The notes: generated from the letters alone by a model not told the origin. Positions 17,716 through 27,425 are shown, counted from the stretch's first letter. The stretch: 64,000 bases of DNA from Perspicuibacillus lycopersici (GCF_025660475.1 NZ_JAOUSF010000001.1:682001-746000), one strand, 5' to 3'. A program made the numbers and translations.

Positions 17716-19386
17716 TTAATTCGCTGGTTTTAAATTAGAAATAGTAATCGCAGGTGCCGGCCAGTTGAATGGCGCAGGATTCACATAAGGATTCTCTTCT
17801 GTTGGCCAGCCAACAAAGTTTTCTGTTCGATATTCATACCATACTGGACCATTTACTAATGGAATAGTTGGCAAATGCTCTACCATCACATTTTGCAAGT
17901 AATAAATTGATTCTCTTTGTACTTCCTCATCAGTTGTGCTTTGATAATTTTGTAATGCTTCATCGGTTTTCGGATCGCTCCATTGTTGGAGATTCCAAGA
18001 TCCATTACTGTTTAACATATCTTGATATTGACGGTACGGATCTGGTCCTGCATTTGTCCATGAAATGGCTAAGTCATATTCTCCATTTTGAACATTTGTT
18101 GCATATGTTGCATATTCCGGCATATCTACAGTCACTTCAATACCCATACTTGTTAACGATTGGGAAATTAACTGTGCCATAGTTGCCCAGTCAGTCCATC
18201 CAGATACTGTTTGTAAAGTGAAGGATAATTTTTCTCCATCTGGTGAAACAAAGATTCCATCACTACCTTTTTTATAGCCTGCATCTTCTAATGTTTGGAC
18301 TGCTTTATCAACATTTAATTCAAATTCCAATTGATCCTTTGGAATACTTGGATCAATCCATTTTTCATCCCTTGGCAAAATCAATGCTGTTGTGCTTGGT
18401 AATGGATCATAACCAGAAGCTGCTTGATCCGATAATTTTTGGCGATCAATTGCTAAACTGATTGCTTTACGAACAGCAACATCGCTTAAGATAGGATTTT
18501 TCAAGTTTGGATATAAGGTTACGTTATTACTTGCTGGGAACCAGAAATGGTTATGGTCTGGGTCCTGTGCAACAAATACGTTCTCAGCATCCGGAATGAA
18601 AATTCCCGCCCAATCAATTTCACCTTTTGCAAGTGCCAACTGCTCACTATCATTCCCACTAAATGCTGGGAACTGAAGCTCATTAATTACATATTTATCA
18701 GCATCATAGTGATTTTCATTTTTCACCATCTTGTAAAGCTGAGAAGTAAAGGAGCTTAATACGTATGGACCAGTACCAACTGGATCCGTTACTTGTACTT
18801 TCGATGGATCGCCTAAGTCTTTCCAAATATGTTCAGGAACGATTAATGATCCTAACACATAGCTTTGGAATGGAACGTTTGCTTGATCAAAGTTGAAAGC
18901 AACCGTATAATCATCCTGCTTCTCAACAGATGTGACTTGTGCCCAAATTCCAGAAGTATCCGCTGCAGGATAATCCTTTAATAGCTGGAAGGTAAACACG
19001 ACATCATCTGCAGTAAACGCCTCTCCATCTGACCATTTCGCATTCTGACGAAGCTTAGCAACTAAAGTAGTATTGTCATTTGTCCATTCATATTCTGTAG
19101 CTAGCATTGGATATTCCTGACCACTAACATTATCAAAATACCAAAGTGACTGATAAATCAAACCATTCGTTCCACCCATTGCAGTATTAGAAAACGGATT
19201 GAAGTTTTCTTGCCATTGACCAGCAGGAGAAAGTCCGATAATCAATGGTTTTGTCTCACCACTACTACTTTCATTTCCAGATTCATTTTGATTTCCCGAG
19301 GAACTCTTGTCTGTACATCCAGTTAACACAAGTGCAAATGCAATCATCACCATTAACAATGTCAATACACGTTTTTTAAACTTCAC
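17716..19386 (-). CDS. Extracellular solute-binding lipoprotein, family 5
   Basis: Substrate-receptor of the importer, SBP_bac_5 (DppA/OppA-like), 556 residues. The signal peptide ends in LVLTGC, so Cys 24 is lipidated, and a Ser/Asn/Glu-rich linker follows. The family region AKWSDGEAFTADDVVFTFQL (about residues 117-136) is present. The C-terminus GWPTEENPYVNPAPFNWP resembles cellobiose- and beta-oligosaccharide-binding members more than peptide-binding ones; this is an impression from memory. The start is GTG with GAGGGGGA upstream. First gene of the five-gene transport unit; an operator lies at its presumed transcription start (19457-19470). Substrate is inferred from the GH3 enzyme nearby. 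Confidence 0.88.
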   Translation of the reverse strand: MKFKKRVLTLLMVMIAFALVLTGCTDKSSSGNQNESGNESSSGETKPLIIGLSPAGQWQENFNPFSNTAMGGTNGLIYQSLWYFDNVSGQEYPMLATEYEWTNDNTTLVAKLRQNAKWSDGEAFTADDVVFTFQLLKDYPAADTSGIWAQVTSVEKQDDYTVAFNFDQANVPFQSYVLGSLIVPEHIWKDLGDPSKVQVTDPVGTGPYVLSSFTSQLYKMVKNENHYDADKYVINELQFPAFSGNDSEQLALAKGEIDWAGIFIPDAENVFVAQDPDHNHFWFPASNNVTLYPNLKNPILSDVAVRKAISLAIDRQKLSDQAASGYDPLPSTTALILPRDEKWIDPSIPKDQLEFELNVDKAVQTLEDAGYKKGSDGIFVSPDGEKLSFTLQTVSGWTDWATMAQLISQSLTSMGIEVTVDMPEYATYATNVQNGEYDLAISWTNAGPDPYRQYQDMLNSNGSWNLQQWSDPKTDEALQNYQSTTDEEVQRESIYYLQNVMVEHLPTIPLVNGPVWYEYRTENFVGWPTEENPYVNPAPFNWPAPAITISNLKPAN

Positions 19387-19456
19387 TTTTTATCCCCCTC
19401 TTTTTTTTAGCGGTCCATCCAATTTATAATCAGCAATAAGAACAAAAGACGCATAA

Positions 19457-19484
19457 AGTAACCGCTTACAATTAATAAAATATA
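19457..19484 (-). promoter_or_regulatory. LacI/CcpA-type operator and -10 of the importer unit
   Basis: On the minus strand TGTAAGCGGTTACT (19457-19470) matches the cre consensus TGWAANCGNTNWCA at 13 of 14 positions. A -10-like TATATT (19479-19484) lies exactly eight bases upstream, so the site covers the expected transcription start. It could bind the LacI protein encoded upstream, CcpA, or both. Confidence 0.7.
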
Positions 19485-19541
19485 GTACTCTATTAAACTA
19501 TTTCATTACCACCCCCTTAAAGTGGAATTGACAGCCATTCT

Positions 19542-20567
19542 TTAGCTATTCTCCACGAGATTACACACGGTATCCCGAATTATTAATTCCGTTTCAATCG
19601 TAATGGGATCTGCACGATAATATGGATCCTCCATTAGTTTTATTAATTCTTTTGCTGCCATTTCTCCCATTGCTTCTTTCTTTTGAGAAACAGTTGTTAA
19701 GCTTGGGGTTACATACGATAATAAGCTAATATTATCAAACCCAATGATGGAAATATCCTTCCCCACCGCTAGTCCTTTCTCTTTAATCGCTCGCATTGCA
19801 CCTAGTGCCATCATATCTCCTGCACAAAATATTGCAGTTAACGATGGATCACTGTCAAGTAGCTTCCGAGTCGATAGCAGACCACCTTGGTCGGAAAAGT
19901 CACTGCGAGCAATCCATTCCTTTTTTAAAGAAAGTCCATGTTTCTCCATCGCCCGTAGGTAGCCAACCAATCTATCCTCACCTGGCTTTGTTGCAAAAAA
20001 ATCAGTGATACAAGCAATCTTTTTATGCCCTTTGGAAATGAAATACTCGACAGCACTTGCTGCTCCGCCAATATTATCCGAGCAGATGTAATTCGCTCGT
20101 GGGCCACATAAGTCTAAATCAATGGAAATACATGGGATATTACTTGCAATAATTGCATCTAAGTTTTTATCGGTTCTTGGAATACCCATTAAAAATAATC
20201 CGTCAACATTTCGATGTCTTGCACGTGCTTCGAATGTTTCCACATGATTATCTGGATGATTATTGGTGAAAAAAATTAAATCATAGCCATGTGCACCAAT
20301 CACATCTTTAAAACTGGCTAATATATCCTGTAGGAAAGGATGGCGAAACCCTGAATTTAAATGGTCTTCAAAAAAAACACCTACTGTTTTAGATTTCTTA
20401 GTTGCTAATCCTCTAGCAATCGAATTTGGATAATATCCTAATTCCTCTGTAATTTGTTTAACCTTTTCTATTGTTTTTTTTCCGACTCCGGGTCGTCCGT
20501 TAAGAACTTTTGATACAGTTGAAGCCGAAACACCTGCCTTTTTTGCGATATCGTATATCGTGAGCAT
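19542..20567 (-). CDS. LacI-family regulator of the beta-glucoside unit
   Basis: A 341-residue repressor. The N-terminal helix-turn-helix is TIYDIAKKAGVSASTVSKVL with the hinge helix NSIARGLATKKS at about residues 48-59. The rest is a periplasmic-binding-protein-like sensor domain ending in the usual SIIGFDNISLLSYVTPSLTT. AAGGGGAAGG lies before the ATG. It sits between the importer unit and the CBS/GH3 genes, and similar operators lie at all three promoters, including its own at 20605-20618, so autoregulation is likely. The inducer would be a beta-glucoside or oligosaccharide, an inference from the neighbours. Confidence 0.92.
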   Translation of the reverse strand: MLTIYDIAKKAGVSASTVSKVLNGRPGVGKKTIEKVKQITEELGYYPNSIARGLATKKSKTVGVFFEDHLNSGFRHPFLQDILASFKDVIGAHGYDLIFFTNNHPDNHVETFEARARHRNVDGLFLMGIPRTDKNLDAIIASNIPCISIDLDLCGPRANYICSDNIGGAASAVEYFISKGHKKIACITDFFATKPGEDRLVGYLRAMEKHGLSLKKEWIARSDFSDQGGLLSTRKLLDSDPSLTAIFCAGDMMALGAMRAIKEKGLAVGKDISIIGFDNISLLSYVTPSLTTVSQKKEAMGEMAAKELIKLMEDPYYRADPITIETELIIRDTVCNLVENS

Positions 20568-20604
20568 TTTCCTTCCCCTTTACAAAAACATGCAAAAACA
20601 ATAA

Positions 20605-20655
20605 AGAAAGCGCTTTCGTTAACTTTATTAAACAACATAGTTTTTCGTTTGTAAA
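20605..20655 (-). promoter_or_regulatory. Promoter and palindromic operator of the LacI gene
   Basis: GAAAGCGCTTTC (20606-20617) is a perfect palindrome. On the minus strand TTTACA (20650-20655), a 17-base spacer and TTTAAT (20627-20632) form a promoter whose -10 ends eight bases before the operator. The rest of the 342-base gap 20568-20909 is AT-rich, apart from the terminator at 20847. Confidence 0.7.
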
Positions 20656-20846
20656 GTACTTTTCTAATAATTTTTAATATACTGATGTTTGTAATTAAAA
20701 TTCATATACTAATAAAATATTATCAGTGAAATTCACTGCCCACTTTCTCTTTAAATGCTATTTACAAATAATTTTATGTGAAAATATTTCTAAACAACTT
20801 CAAAGAAATTGGAATGCATTTTTTTAATAACGGGACTTATTACACA

Positions 20847-20878
20847 TAAAAAAGACCAAACCACAGGGATTCGGCCTT
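20847..20878 (-). terminator. Terminator of the CBS-domain gene
   Basis: Arms AAGACCAAA (20852-20860) and TTCGGCCTT (20870-20878) form nine pairs including two G-U, followed by six T on the minus strand. Confidence 0.7.
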
Positions 20879-20909
20879 CCTTTATTTTACTATTCACACA
20901 TAAAAAGAC

Positions 20910-21347
20910 TTATTGCTGTGGAGAAGAAGGCGAGGATATATCCTGTAATGCTTCTCCTGCCTCATTTGCATAAATATTTTCTGTTGCTAGGTCGCCGAGA
21001 GCAACCATTCCAACGATATGTCCATTCTCCACTACTGGTAAGCGGCGGATTTGCTGTTGTGCCATTATATTCGCAGCTTCATGTACATCCATATCTGGTG
21101 TTCCTTGAACAATTTGTTGAGATGTCATCACTTCAGACACCGGTGTGTGTGGATTTTCCCCTTGTGCAGTCGTACGAAGGGTAATATCCCGATCGGTTAC
21201 AATCCCAACCATTTGTCCGCTATTATTTACAACTGGAATTGCACCGATATTATGTTGGCTCATAAGTGCTGCACATTCTTGAACCGATTGTGATTCTTTT
21301 ACTGTTATAACATCATCTGTCATAATTTCACGTAAATTCTGTGCCAT
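20910..21347 (-). CDS. CBS-domain protein
   Basis: A 145-residue soluble protein made of two CBS motifs forming one Bateman module (about residues 8-62 and 74-128). Conserved pieces are LMSQHNIGAIPVV, GIVTDRDITLR, and QQQIRRLPVVENGHIVGMVALGDLA. Such proteins bind adenine nucleotides and often respond to energy state or stress; the target is unknown. The ATG at 21345-21347 is preceded by GGAGGT. It lies between the LacI and GH3 genes but has its own terminator, so it may be unrelated to sugar use. Confidence 0.88.
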   Translation of the reverse strand: MAQNLREIMTDDVITVKESQSVQECAALMSQHNIGAIPVVNNSGQMVGIVTDRDITLRTTAQGENPHTPVSEVMTSQQIVQGTPDMDVHEAANIMAQQQIRRLPVVENGHIVGMVALGDLATENIYANEAGEALQDISSPSSPQQ

Positions 21348-21431
21348 AAAAAATACCTCCAAACATATTTTAATCCTTCATAGGATGATATACATTTGGG
21401 ATATTATTACTGGTAAATTTTAACTAACCGT

Positions 21432-23729
21432 TTATGCAAATTCATTAACCAAATAATGATTTAATTGTTCGATAAGTCCGGAAAGCATTTCCTCTGTGAA
21501 TGCCCCCTGACTAAAGTTTACTAATGCGCGGAGAGGCATATATTTCATCATCGCTGCCATCATTTCCGAATGCTCTCCATCCGATTCAGGCATGCTTAAT
21601 GCTGCATTTCCTTCCTGCATTTTTGTTAATAATTGCTGTGCAATTGGTGCTAATATAGGATCGGACAATAAGTCTCCAATCGTTGTGTTTCGATGGACAG
21701 GTTGCTTTATCAACACAGTGGAGGTAATGGATACTTTCTCCTTAAGCACAATATCTCGAGAAGATTTCCCAACTAATATTTCAAAATCTCCCGCCTCAAC
21801 ATGCCAATCATTCCATTCTACATGGAAGTAAGCAAATGCCCGTTTATCCAAATGGAATTCAACCGTTTTTTCCTCTTCTGGCTGAAGTTCCACCTTCACA
21901 AATCCTTTTAACTCTTTATCCGGTCGGATAACACTACTTTCTAAATCCTTGACATAAAGCTGGACAACTTCTTTACCTGCTACATCTCCAATATTTTTCA
22001 CCTTCACAGTAACGGTAAGAATATCTGTATCCTTTAGTTCCTTCTGACTTACGGTAAGGTCGCTATAGGCAAAGCTTGTATAGCTCAGTCCAAAGCCAAA
22101 TGGAAATAGTGGTGCAATTTTTTTCGTATCATAATAACGATAACCAACGAAAATACCTTCCTTGTATTCCACTTTATCTCTTTCCCCTGGAAAATTTAAG
22201 AAGGACGGGTTGTCACTAAGCTGCTTCGGAAATGTTTCTGCTATTTTTCCACTCGGATTGACAGTACCAAATAATACGTCACAAATGGCTCCCCCTAGTG
22301 CTTGCCCACCTAAATAAGCTTCTAACAATCCTTTCACTTTATCAATCCATGGCATTTCAATTGGTGCACCGTTACTTAATACGACTACAATATTTCTGTT
22401 AACCTTTGCCACTTCTTCAATTAACTTGACGTGATTAACAGGCATCTGTAAATGTTTACGATCATACCCTTCCGACTCATAACGATCAGGTAATCCTACG
22501 AATAACACCACTTTATCTGCTGAACTAGCGACTTCTTTAGCTTCGCTTATTAAATCTTCCTCTATTTCATCATGTTCAATAGCATAACCTTTTGCATACA
22601 ATATAGTTGCATTTTTACCAGCAGATGTTTCCATTTCCACTAAAATATTATCCAGCTTTGTCGGATTAATATGTGAGCTTCCACCACCTTGGTATCTTGG
22701 TGTTTTCGCAAATGCACCGATTACTGCAATCGTCCCTTCCTTTTTGAGTGGTAGGATCTGTTCTTCATTTTTTAATAACACCATACTTTCACTAGCAACA
22801 TCTCTCGCAAGCTGGTGATGCTGTTCCTTGTCATAACTAGCAGATGTTTTTTTATTATCTACTGCTTGAAAAATCACCCGTAATAATCTTTCAACAGCTT
22901 GATCTAATAATGTTTCTGACAGCTTGCCACTACGAACAGCTTCTACAATTTTTCTATCTCCAAGCCCATGACTTGAAGGCATTTCCAGCTCTAGACCTGC
23001 ATTTAAGGCATCTACACGTTCATTAACAGCTCCCCAGTCCGATACAACAAACCCTTCAAATCCCCATTCATCACGTAAAATGTCGGTTAATAAGTATTCA
23101 TTTTCTGATGCATACGAACCATTCACTTTATTATAGGCAGCCATAACAGTCCACGGATGTGCTTTTTTCACCGCTCCTTCAAAACTTGCAAGATAAATTT
23201 CCCGCAATGATCGTTCATCCACTATCGCATCAATCGACATTCTACGATGTTCTTGATTATTGACAGCAAAATGCTTCAGCGATGTTCCAACTCCTTGACT
23301 TTGTACACCGTTTATATGACTTGCTGCAATTTCTGCGGAAAGAAATGGATCCTCTGAAAAATATTCAAAATTTCTTCCGCAAAGTGGGGAACGCTTTATA
23401 TTGGCACCCGGACCTAATAATACACCGACATTCTCTGCCTGACACTCCTCGCCTAATGCAACTCCAACCTGGTAAATTAATTCCCGATTCCACGTACTTG
23501 CTAACCCAACAGCAGAAGGAAAGCAAGTTGCCGGAACACTGTCATTAATCCCTAAAGGATCCACTCCTTCCTCCTGTTTCCGAAGTCCATGTGGTCCATC
23601 CGTCACCATAATTGATGGAATTCCTAAACGTTCAATCGCCTTCGTATGCCAAAAATCAAGACCTGAACATAGACTAGCCTTTTCTTCTAATGTCATTTGT
23701 GAAATCAATTTCTCTAAATCTCTTTTCAT
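21432..23729 (-). CDS. GH3 beta-glucosidase
   Basis: A 765-residue intracellular enzyme (no signal peptide) that removes glucose or related sugars from the non-reducing end of beta-linked oligosaccharides. It has the GH3 N-terminal barrel with [24 protein letters not shown] and the nucleophile Asp in VVSDWGA (about residue 231), then the C-terminal alpha/beta sandwich and a fibronectin-III-like domain (about 560-640). An extra Met-rich tail of about 100 residues follows. Together with the Opp-type importer it would take up and hydrolyse cello-oligosaccharides or other beta-glucosides. An operator of the same type as for the importer overlaps its promoter. Confidence 0.92.
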   Translation of the reverse strand: MKRDLEKLISQMTLEEKASLCSGLDFWHTKAIERLGIPSIMVTDGPHGLRKQEEGVDPLGINDSVPATCFPSAVGLASTWNRELIYQVGVALGEECQAENVGVLLGPGANIKRSPLCGRNFEYFSEDPFLSAEIAASHINGVQSQGVGTSLKHFAVNNQEHRRMSIDAIVDERSLREIYLASFEGAVKKAHPWTVMAAYNKVNGSYASENEYLLTDILRDEWGFEGFVVSDWGAVNERVDALNAGLELEMPSSHGLGDRKIVEAVRSGKLSETLLDQAVERLLRVIFQAVDNKKTSASYDKEQHHQLARDVASESMVLLKNEEQILPLKKEGTIAVIGAFAKTPRYQGGGSSHINPTKLDNILVEMETSAGKNATILYAKGYAIEHDEIEEDLISEAKEVASSADKVVLFVGLPDRYESEGYDRKHLQMPVNHVKLIEEVAKVNRNIVVVLSNGAPIEMPWIDKVKGLLEAYLGGQALGGAICDVLFGTVNPSGKIAETFPKQLSDNPSFLNFPGERDKVEYKEGIFVGYRYYDTKKIAPLFPFGFGLSYTSFAYSDLTVSQKELKDTDILTVTVKVKNIGDVAGKEVVQLYVKDLESSVIRPDKELKGFVKVELQPEEEKTVEFHLDKRAFAYFHVEWNDWHVEAGDFEILVGKSSRDIVLKEKVSITSTVLIKQPVHRNTTIGDLLSDPILAPIAQQLLTKMQEGNAALSMPESDGEHSEMMAAMMKYMPLRALVNFSQGAFTEEMLSGLIEQLNHYLVNEFA

Positions 23730-23756
23730 AACCGTTCCCCCTTATAAATAAAAGAA

Positions 23757-23784
23757 TGTAAACGCTATCTTAAAATCTATTATA
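23757..23784 (-). promoter_or_regulatory. Operator and -10 of the GH3 gene
   Basis: TGTAAACGCTATCT (23757-23770, reading on the plus strand) matches the cre/LacI consensus at 13 of 14 positions. On the minus strand a consensus -10 TATAAT (23779-23784) ends eight bases before it, the same spacing as at the importer and lacI promoters. Confidence 0.7.
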
Positions 23785-23879
23785 TTACAAAATATTAATA
23801 ATTATTGTGTTATTTTATAAAAAATAGAAGATTTGTAGCAATTTTGTGTTTATAAGCTAAAGATTCGTCTACAAGCTTG

Positions 23880-24707
23880 TCAAAATGGAAGAAAACCTTC
23901 TTTGCTGATAAAGATCTGTTCCGGTGAAAAGGAGTTTTTCAACTGTTCAATAGCAAATAGGTGTGCATTTTCTCCATACCAATTCGCTAATTGGTCTTCT
24001 TCATATAAAGATTTAATATTTAATCTCTCCGTTCTTTTTCCATTACTACCGTCCCCTGTAAAAAAATCATCTACAACGATTCGATTCACTAATTGAGAGA
24101 TGGTTTCTGGGAACCTTTCAGAAAAAGGTAAAATCGGAGCAATTGCTACTTGCACTGGTAAATGATGCTCACGAAGCTTTCGAATCGCCTTTAATCTAGC
24201 AGCAATCGGCGGTGTTTTTGGAGAAAATCTCTTCCGAACGGATTCGTTATCCGTTTCCACCGTCATGCTAATGCGTAGCCTATCTTTCAGTTGAACTAGT
24301 AAATCAATATCTCTGGTGATAATCGGACTTCTCGTTTGAATAAATAGAAAATCTGGTGGCGTAGCAACCATTCCTTCTAGTAAAGATCTTGTTATTTTTT
24401 CTTGATATTCAATTGGCTGATACGGATCCGTACTTGAAGACATAAATATTGTAACTTCTTTCCCTCGTTTCTTAAAATTATGTATTTCGGTTTTAATTTT
24501 CTCCTTTACTTCTTGTTTTACATCCACCCATGTTCCCCATTCCTGGTTTCGAAACAATCCAATTGGGCTTTGCCGTACATAACAATAGGAACAGGCAAAG
24601 GAGCAACCTACATAAGGATTTAATGAATGTGTGTATTCCTTTAAAAAGCCACCTGTTGGGGTTAATATTCGTTTCGGTAGTTTATAGGAAATGTTCATAT
24701 TATCCAT
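23880..24707 (-). CDS. Radical SAM protein, SplB-like family
   Basis: A 275-residue protein with the radical SAM cluster motif CX3CX2C at Cys35, Cys39 and Cys42 (VGCSFACSYCYV) and the family segment STDPYQPIEYQEKITRSLLE, as in spore photoproduct lyase-like proteins of the Rv2578c type. These enzymes bind a 4Fe-4S cluster and use S-adenosylmethionine to make a radical; the substrate of this subgroup is unknown. It is shorter than true SplB, so a repair role is not assumed. The gene starts with ATG after AAGGAAG, about 12 bases away, which is a loose spacing. Confidence 0.82.
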   Translation of the reverse strand: MDNMNISYKLPKRILTPTGGFLKEYTHSLNPYVGCSFACSYCYVRQSPIGLFRNQEWGTWVDVKQEVKEKIKTEIHNFKKRGKEVTIFMSSSTDPYQPIEYQEKITRSLLEGMVATPPDFLFIQTRSPIITRDIDLLVQLKDRLRISMTVETDNESVRKRFSPKTPPIAARLKAIRKLREHHLPVQVAIAPILPFSERFPETISQLVNRIVVDDFFTGDGSNGKRTERLNIKSLYEEDQLANWYGENAHLFAIEQLKNSFSPEQIFISKEGFLPF

Positions 24708-24757
24708 TTAAAACTGCGCTTCCTTTCTTAAACACAAAGATTTCTTTGGATAAATGA

Positions 24758-24785
24758 AGTGGCATCTACAAGTGTAAATGCCACT
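24758..24785 (-). terminator. Hairpin downstream of the TerC gene
   Basis: Arms AGTGGCAT (24758-24765) and ATGCCACT (24778-24785) pair perfectly; the minus strand then reads TCATTTA, a modest T-rich tail. Confidence 0.6.
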
Positions 24786-24798
24786 ATCTTAGCATCTG

Positions 24799-25572
24799 CT
24801 AGTTTGAATTTTTGTTTTGTTTTTTATTACTTGGTGCAAACCAACCAATAAGTGCAATAGCAACTAACACACCATAAAAGATTAATGTCCACAAAGTACT
24901 ATGTGGAAAATCATGATCGAGAACACCAATATCTTCATGGGCAAGGGTAATGATTGCCAGCTTAACACCGACCCAGGCAACAATTGCGTAAGCGGTTGTT
25001 TCTAATGCCGGGCGTTTTTCCAATAGTTTAACAAACCAGGTTGCAGCAAATTTAATCAAGACAAGACCTGCAATCCCTCCAAGGAGCACAACAATGAATT
25101 GCCCACCATCCATTCCACCGAAATTTCTGAGCGGAGAATCAGGAAGACCAAGTGCAAGAGCAACTGCAGCAAGAATCGAATCAATCGCAAAGGCAAGGTC
25201 TGCTAGCGCAATCTTGCCAACAGTAGGAGCAAAGCCTTTTCCCGCTGATTCCTTTGCCTCCTCCTGATGAATTTTCTCATTTGCTTTTCCGAATCGTGCT
25301 TGTATGACATGCTTTAATCCAAGGTAAAGGAGATAGGCTGCACCAATTGCTTGTATTTGCCAAACGTTTGCAATGAAAGAAATTCCAAAAAGTGCAAGAA
25401 ATCGGAACGCAAAGGCTAAAATGATACCATAATTAATTGCTTTTTTCTTCTCATCCTCCGGTAAATGCTTTGCAATAACTGCTAATACAAGAGCATTATC
25501 AGCTGATAATAAGCCTTCTAAGCCAATTAAAACTAACAATGCCCAAGCATACTCGAGCCATAGTGAGTCCAT
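24799..25572 (-). CDS. TerC-family membrane protein
   Basis: A 257-residue membrane protein with about eight helices, related to Bacillus YceF and YkoY. The conserved acidic membrane motif GLEGLLSADNALVLAV (about residues 18-33) and the second motif LADLAFAIDSILAAVAL are present; these Asp/Glu residues probably bind metal. TerC proteins in Bacillus help export manganese, in part to metal-dependent secreted proteins. The ATG at 25570-25572 follows AAAGGAG. No yybP-ykoY manganese riboswitch was recognised upstream. Confidence 0.88.
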   Translation of the reverse strand: MDSLWLEYAWALLVLIGLEGLLSADNALVLAVIAKHLPEDEKKKAINYGIILAFAFRFLALFGISFIANVWQIQAIGAAYLLYLGLKHVIQARFGKANEKIHQEEAKESAGKGFAPTVGKIALADLAFAIDSILAAVALALGLPDSPLRNFGGMDGGQFIVVLLGGIAGLVLIKFAATWFVKLLEKRPALETTAYAIVAWVGVKLAIITLAHEDIGVLDHDFPHSTLWTLIFYGVLVAIALIGWFAPSNKKQNKNSN

Positions 25573-25755
25573 CCACTTTTCTCCTTTCGAAAATAAAAAT
25601 GTCAAAATAACCTTCCATTAGGTTTCCCAATAAAAACATTGGTAATCAGTAAATTTGTTCCCTATTTCTTGTTGTACCGTGGCGAAATAAAGATCATCCA
25701 CTAGCGAAAATTTAATTCCAATAAAAAGATTCCCACGAAATATATGTGGATGTTG

Positions 25756-25803
25756 TTGACCAACAATTAGTGCGATAGAATGGATTTGACTATTGTTGGT
25801 CAA
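25756..25803. other. 12-bp inverted repeat upstream of the TerC gene
   Basis: TTGACCAACAAT (25756-25767) and ATTGTTGGTCAA (25792-25803) are perfect inverted repeats 24 bases apart. They sit in the 375-base gap 25573-25947, which otherwise shows only a terminator at 25879 and an unsupported 61-codon frame. The repeat may be an operator or an mRNA hairpin in the terC leader. Confidence 0.6.
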
Positions 25804-25878
25804 AAAATATTCGAACGATGCTTATTTTATGATGGATAAAAATCAAAATTCCGTTACAGTTCACAGGTAAAACGGGGC

Positions 25879-25915
25879 AAAAAAAAGATGCTATTCCTAT
25901 ATACGAATGGCATCT
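25879..25915 (-). terminator. Terminator of the monooxygenase gene
   Basis: Arms at 25886-25896 and 25905-25915 (AGATGC...GCATCT with one G-U) are followed by eight T on the minus strand. Confidence 0.85.
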
Positions 25916-25947
25916 GTAATTTGGATTCACTTTTTCTAAAAATTTCT

Positions 25948-26253
25948 TTACACTCCTTTTCCAGCACAACTTTGAAAAGTAGCAATTCTCTCCATTCCGG
26001 TAATAATTGGCCTTGCTCGTTGAATCATTTCTTGCGTACTATCAAGAGCTAATGATGCTTGATGGGCATCTTGATTGCTCCATACTTCATACACAAATAC
26101 TGCATTTTCATCCTCATCCGATCGATTTACCAAATATAACTCACACGCTTCGATATTTTGTAAGGACTCCGCTGCTTTTAATAAAATTTTTTCAAAAGTA
26201 TCCCGTTCCCCTTCTTTGACGGTAAACTTACCAAACAAACCAAATTTACTCAT
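25948..26253 (-). CDS. Antibiotic biosynthesis monooxygenase-domain protein
   Basis: A 101-residue protein of the ABM ferredoxin-like fold, like quinol monooxygenase YgiN. The typical elements are FGKFTVKEGERDTFEKIL at the start, the middle ACELYLVNRSDEDENAVFVYE and EVWSNQDAHQASL. Such small dimeric proteins oxidise quinol-like compounds without a cofactor or act in stress response; the substrate is unknown. AGGAGGAAAG-like sequence precedes the ATG, and a strong terminator follows. Confidence 0.85.
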   Translation of the reverse strand: MSKFGLFGKFTVKEGERDTFEKILLKAAESLQNIEACELYLVNRSDEDENAVFVYEVWSNQDAHQASLALDSTQEMIQRARPIITGMERIATFQSCAGKGV

Positions 26254-26373
26254 CCACTTTCCTCCCTATCGTCAATGTTTATTATTTCTAGGTTTACTTC
26301 TACTTTTTAGCTTCCATCTCCTTCCCCAAGCTAAAATTTTCATTTTCTAACGACCAAGACGAATCCTTTAAAT

Positions 26374-26410
26374 AAAAAAATGCCTACATCTTTTATGATT
26401 AATAGGCATT
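26374..26410 (-). terminator. Terminator of the PadR-HAAS unit
   Basis: Arms AATGCCTA (26379-26386) and TAGGCATT (26403-26410), followed by seven T on the minus strand. Confidence 0.85.
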
Positions 26411-26426
26411 CCTACACAAATTACGA

Positions 26427-27425
26427 TTAACTTTTTTTTGCTTTACGAAACCCATCATAGACACTGATTGCGGCAGACACAATAAAACCGATAATTCCAA
26501 TGCACACAATCCATGCCTTTACTTTGCCAGCGGTTATATGAAATAGATCCATTAAATACGTAATAAAATCTGAATTGATTACATTTGGATTCAATACTAT
26601 GAGAAGAAATACAATAGTTGCAAATACTTGAAGTAATGTATTCGCAATTGCGATTCTATTCGTCCATTGTCCTTTGATTAATTTATAAAGAGACAATGCA
26701 ATTTCACTACCGATAACGATAACAACCAATATCCAATAATGTAGTAAAACTTCTTGGTTTAAAGCAGGAATCACAAACTCTAATCGTTCTCCATTACCTT
26801 CATATACACCAACTAGCTGATTAGCATAAAAATATAACGTTGCCCATATTGCAGTCCACAGTAATGCACCAAACACTTCAAACTTAGTGATTGCTTTATT
26901 CTTTGGAATATATGAAATATGTTTTAAATCATCCGGTGTCCATTTTTTCAAGCTTGCTGTTAATGGTTGCTGTTCTTTTCCATTGTCCATTCTTTCAATA
27001 AGTGCAAATACTGCCGTTAACCAAAAGAATACTTGGATTGCCATTTCAAATAATCTCCATATTCCGATGCCTATTATATCTAATACAACAGGAAGAACCG
27101 CCTTTTCACCACTATATCCAATCATATATTCGGCAATTAAAGAGATAAGTGACACAATGATTGCAATGGGAAAAATCATTTTTAAAAGCGTGACATAAAT
27201 ATCATAGTAGCGAGGTCCAATTAAATGCATTGGGCGATCACGATAACCGTTAGCTAAAGCAACAGGACTTCCTAATTTTTCAAGTACTTTTTTCACGTCC
27301 GCTTCTTGATAATTATCCGGTAGCATATCAGCTATTGTAGATCTTAGCTCTAGTGCGATATCTTCACGAATTTTTTCCGGTAATCTACGAGTAACCTCCT
27401 GAATATAAATCTCAATTAATTCCAT
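26427..27425 (-). CDS. HAAS-domain membrane protein
   Basis: A 332-residue protein. The N-terminal 65 residues form a HAAS signalling domain (YIQEVTRRLPEKIREDIALE, LEKLGSPVALANGYRDRP), which commonly pairs with PadR regulators. Six to eight hydrophobic helices follow. The role is unknown. The second of two in-frame ATGs (27423-27425) is preferred for spacing from GGGGGAG. The start lies inside the end of the PadR gene, so the pair is co-translated; together they form a typical PadR/HAAS module possibly sensing membrane or envelope stress. Confidence 0.82.
   Translation of the reverse strand: MELIEIYIQEVTRRLPEKIREDIALELRSTIADMLPDNYQEADVKKVLEKLGSPVALANGYRDRPMHLIGPRYYDIYVTLLKMIFPIAIIVSLISLIAEYMIGYSGEKAVLPVVLDIIGIGIWRLFEMAIQVFFWLTAVFALIERMDNGKEQQPLTASLKKWTPDDLKHISYIPKNKAITKFEVFGALLWTAIWATLYFYANQLVGVYEGNGERLEFVIPALNQEVLLHYWILVVIVIGSEIALSLYKLIKGQWTNRIAIANTLLQVFATIVFLLIVLNPNVINSDFITYLMDLFHITAGKVKAWIVCIGIIGFIVSAAISVYDGFRKAKKS

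Noticed and set aside
25573-25755. Manganese (yybP-ykoY) riboswitch upstream of terC
   Set aside because: The conserved loop sequences of this RNA are not present.
25618-25803. 61-codon frame upstream of terC on the minus strand
   Set aside because: It starts with TTG inside an inverted repeat, has no ribosome binding site and no recognised family.
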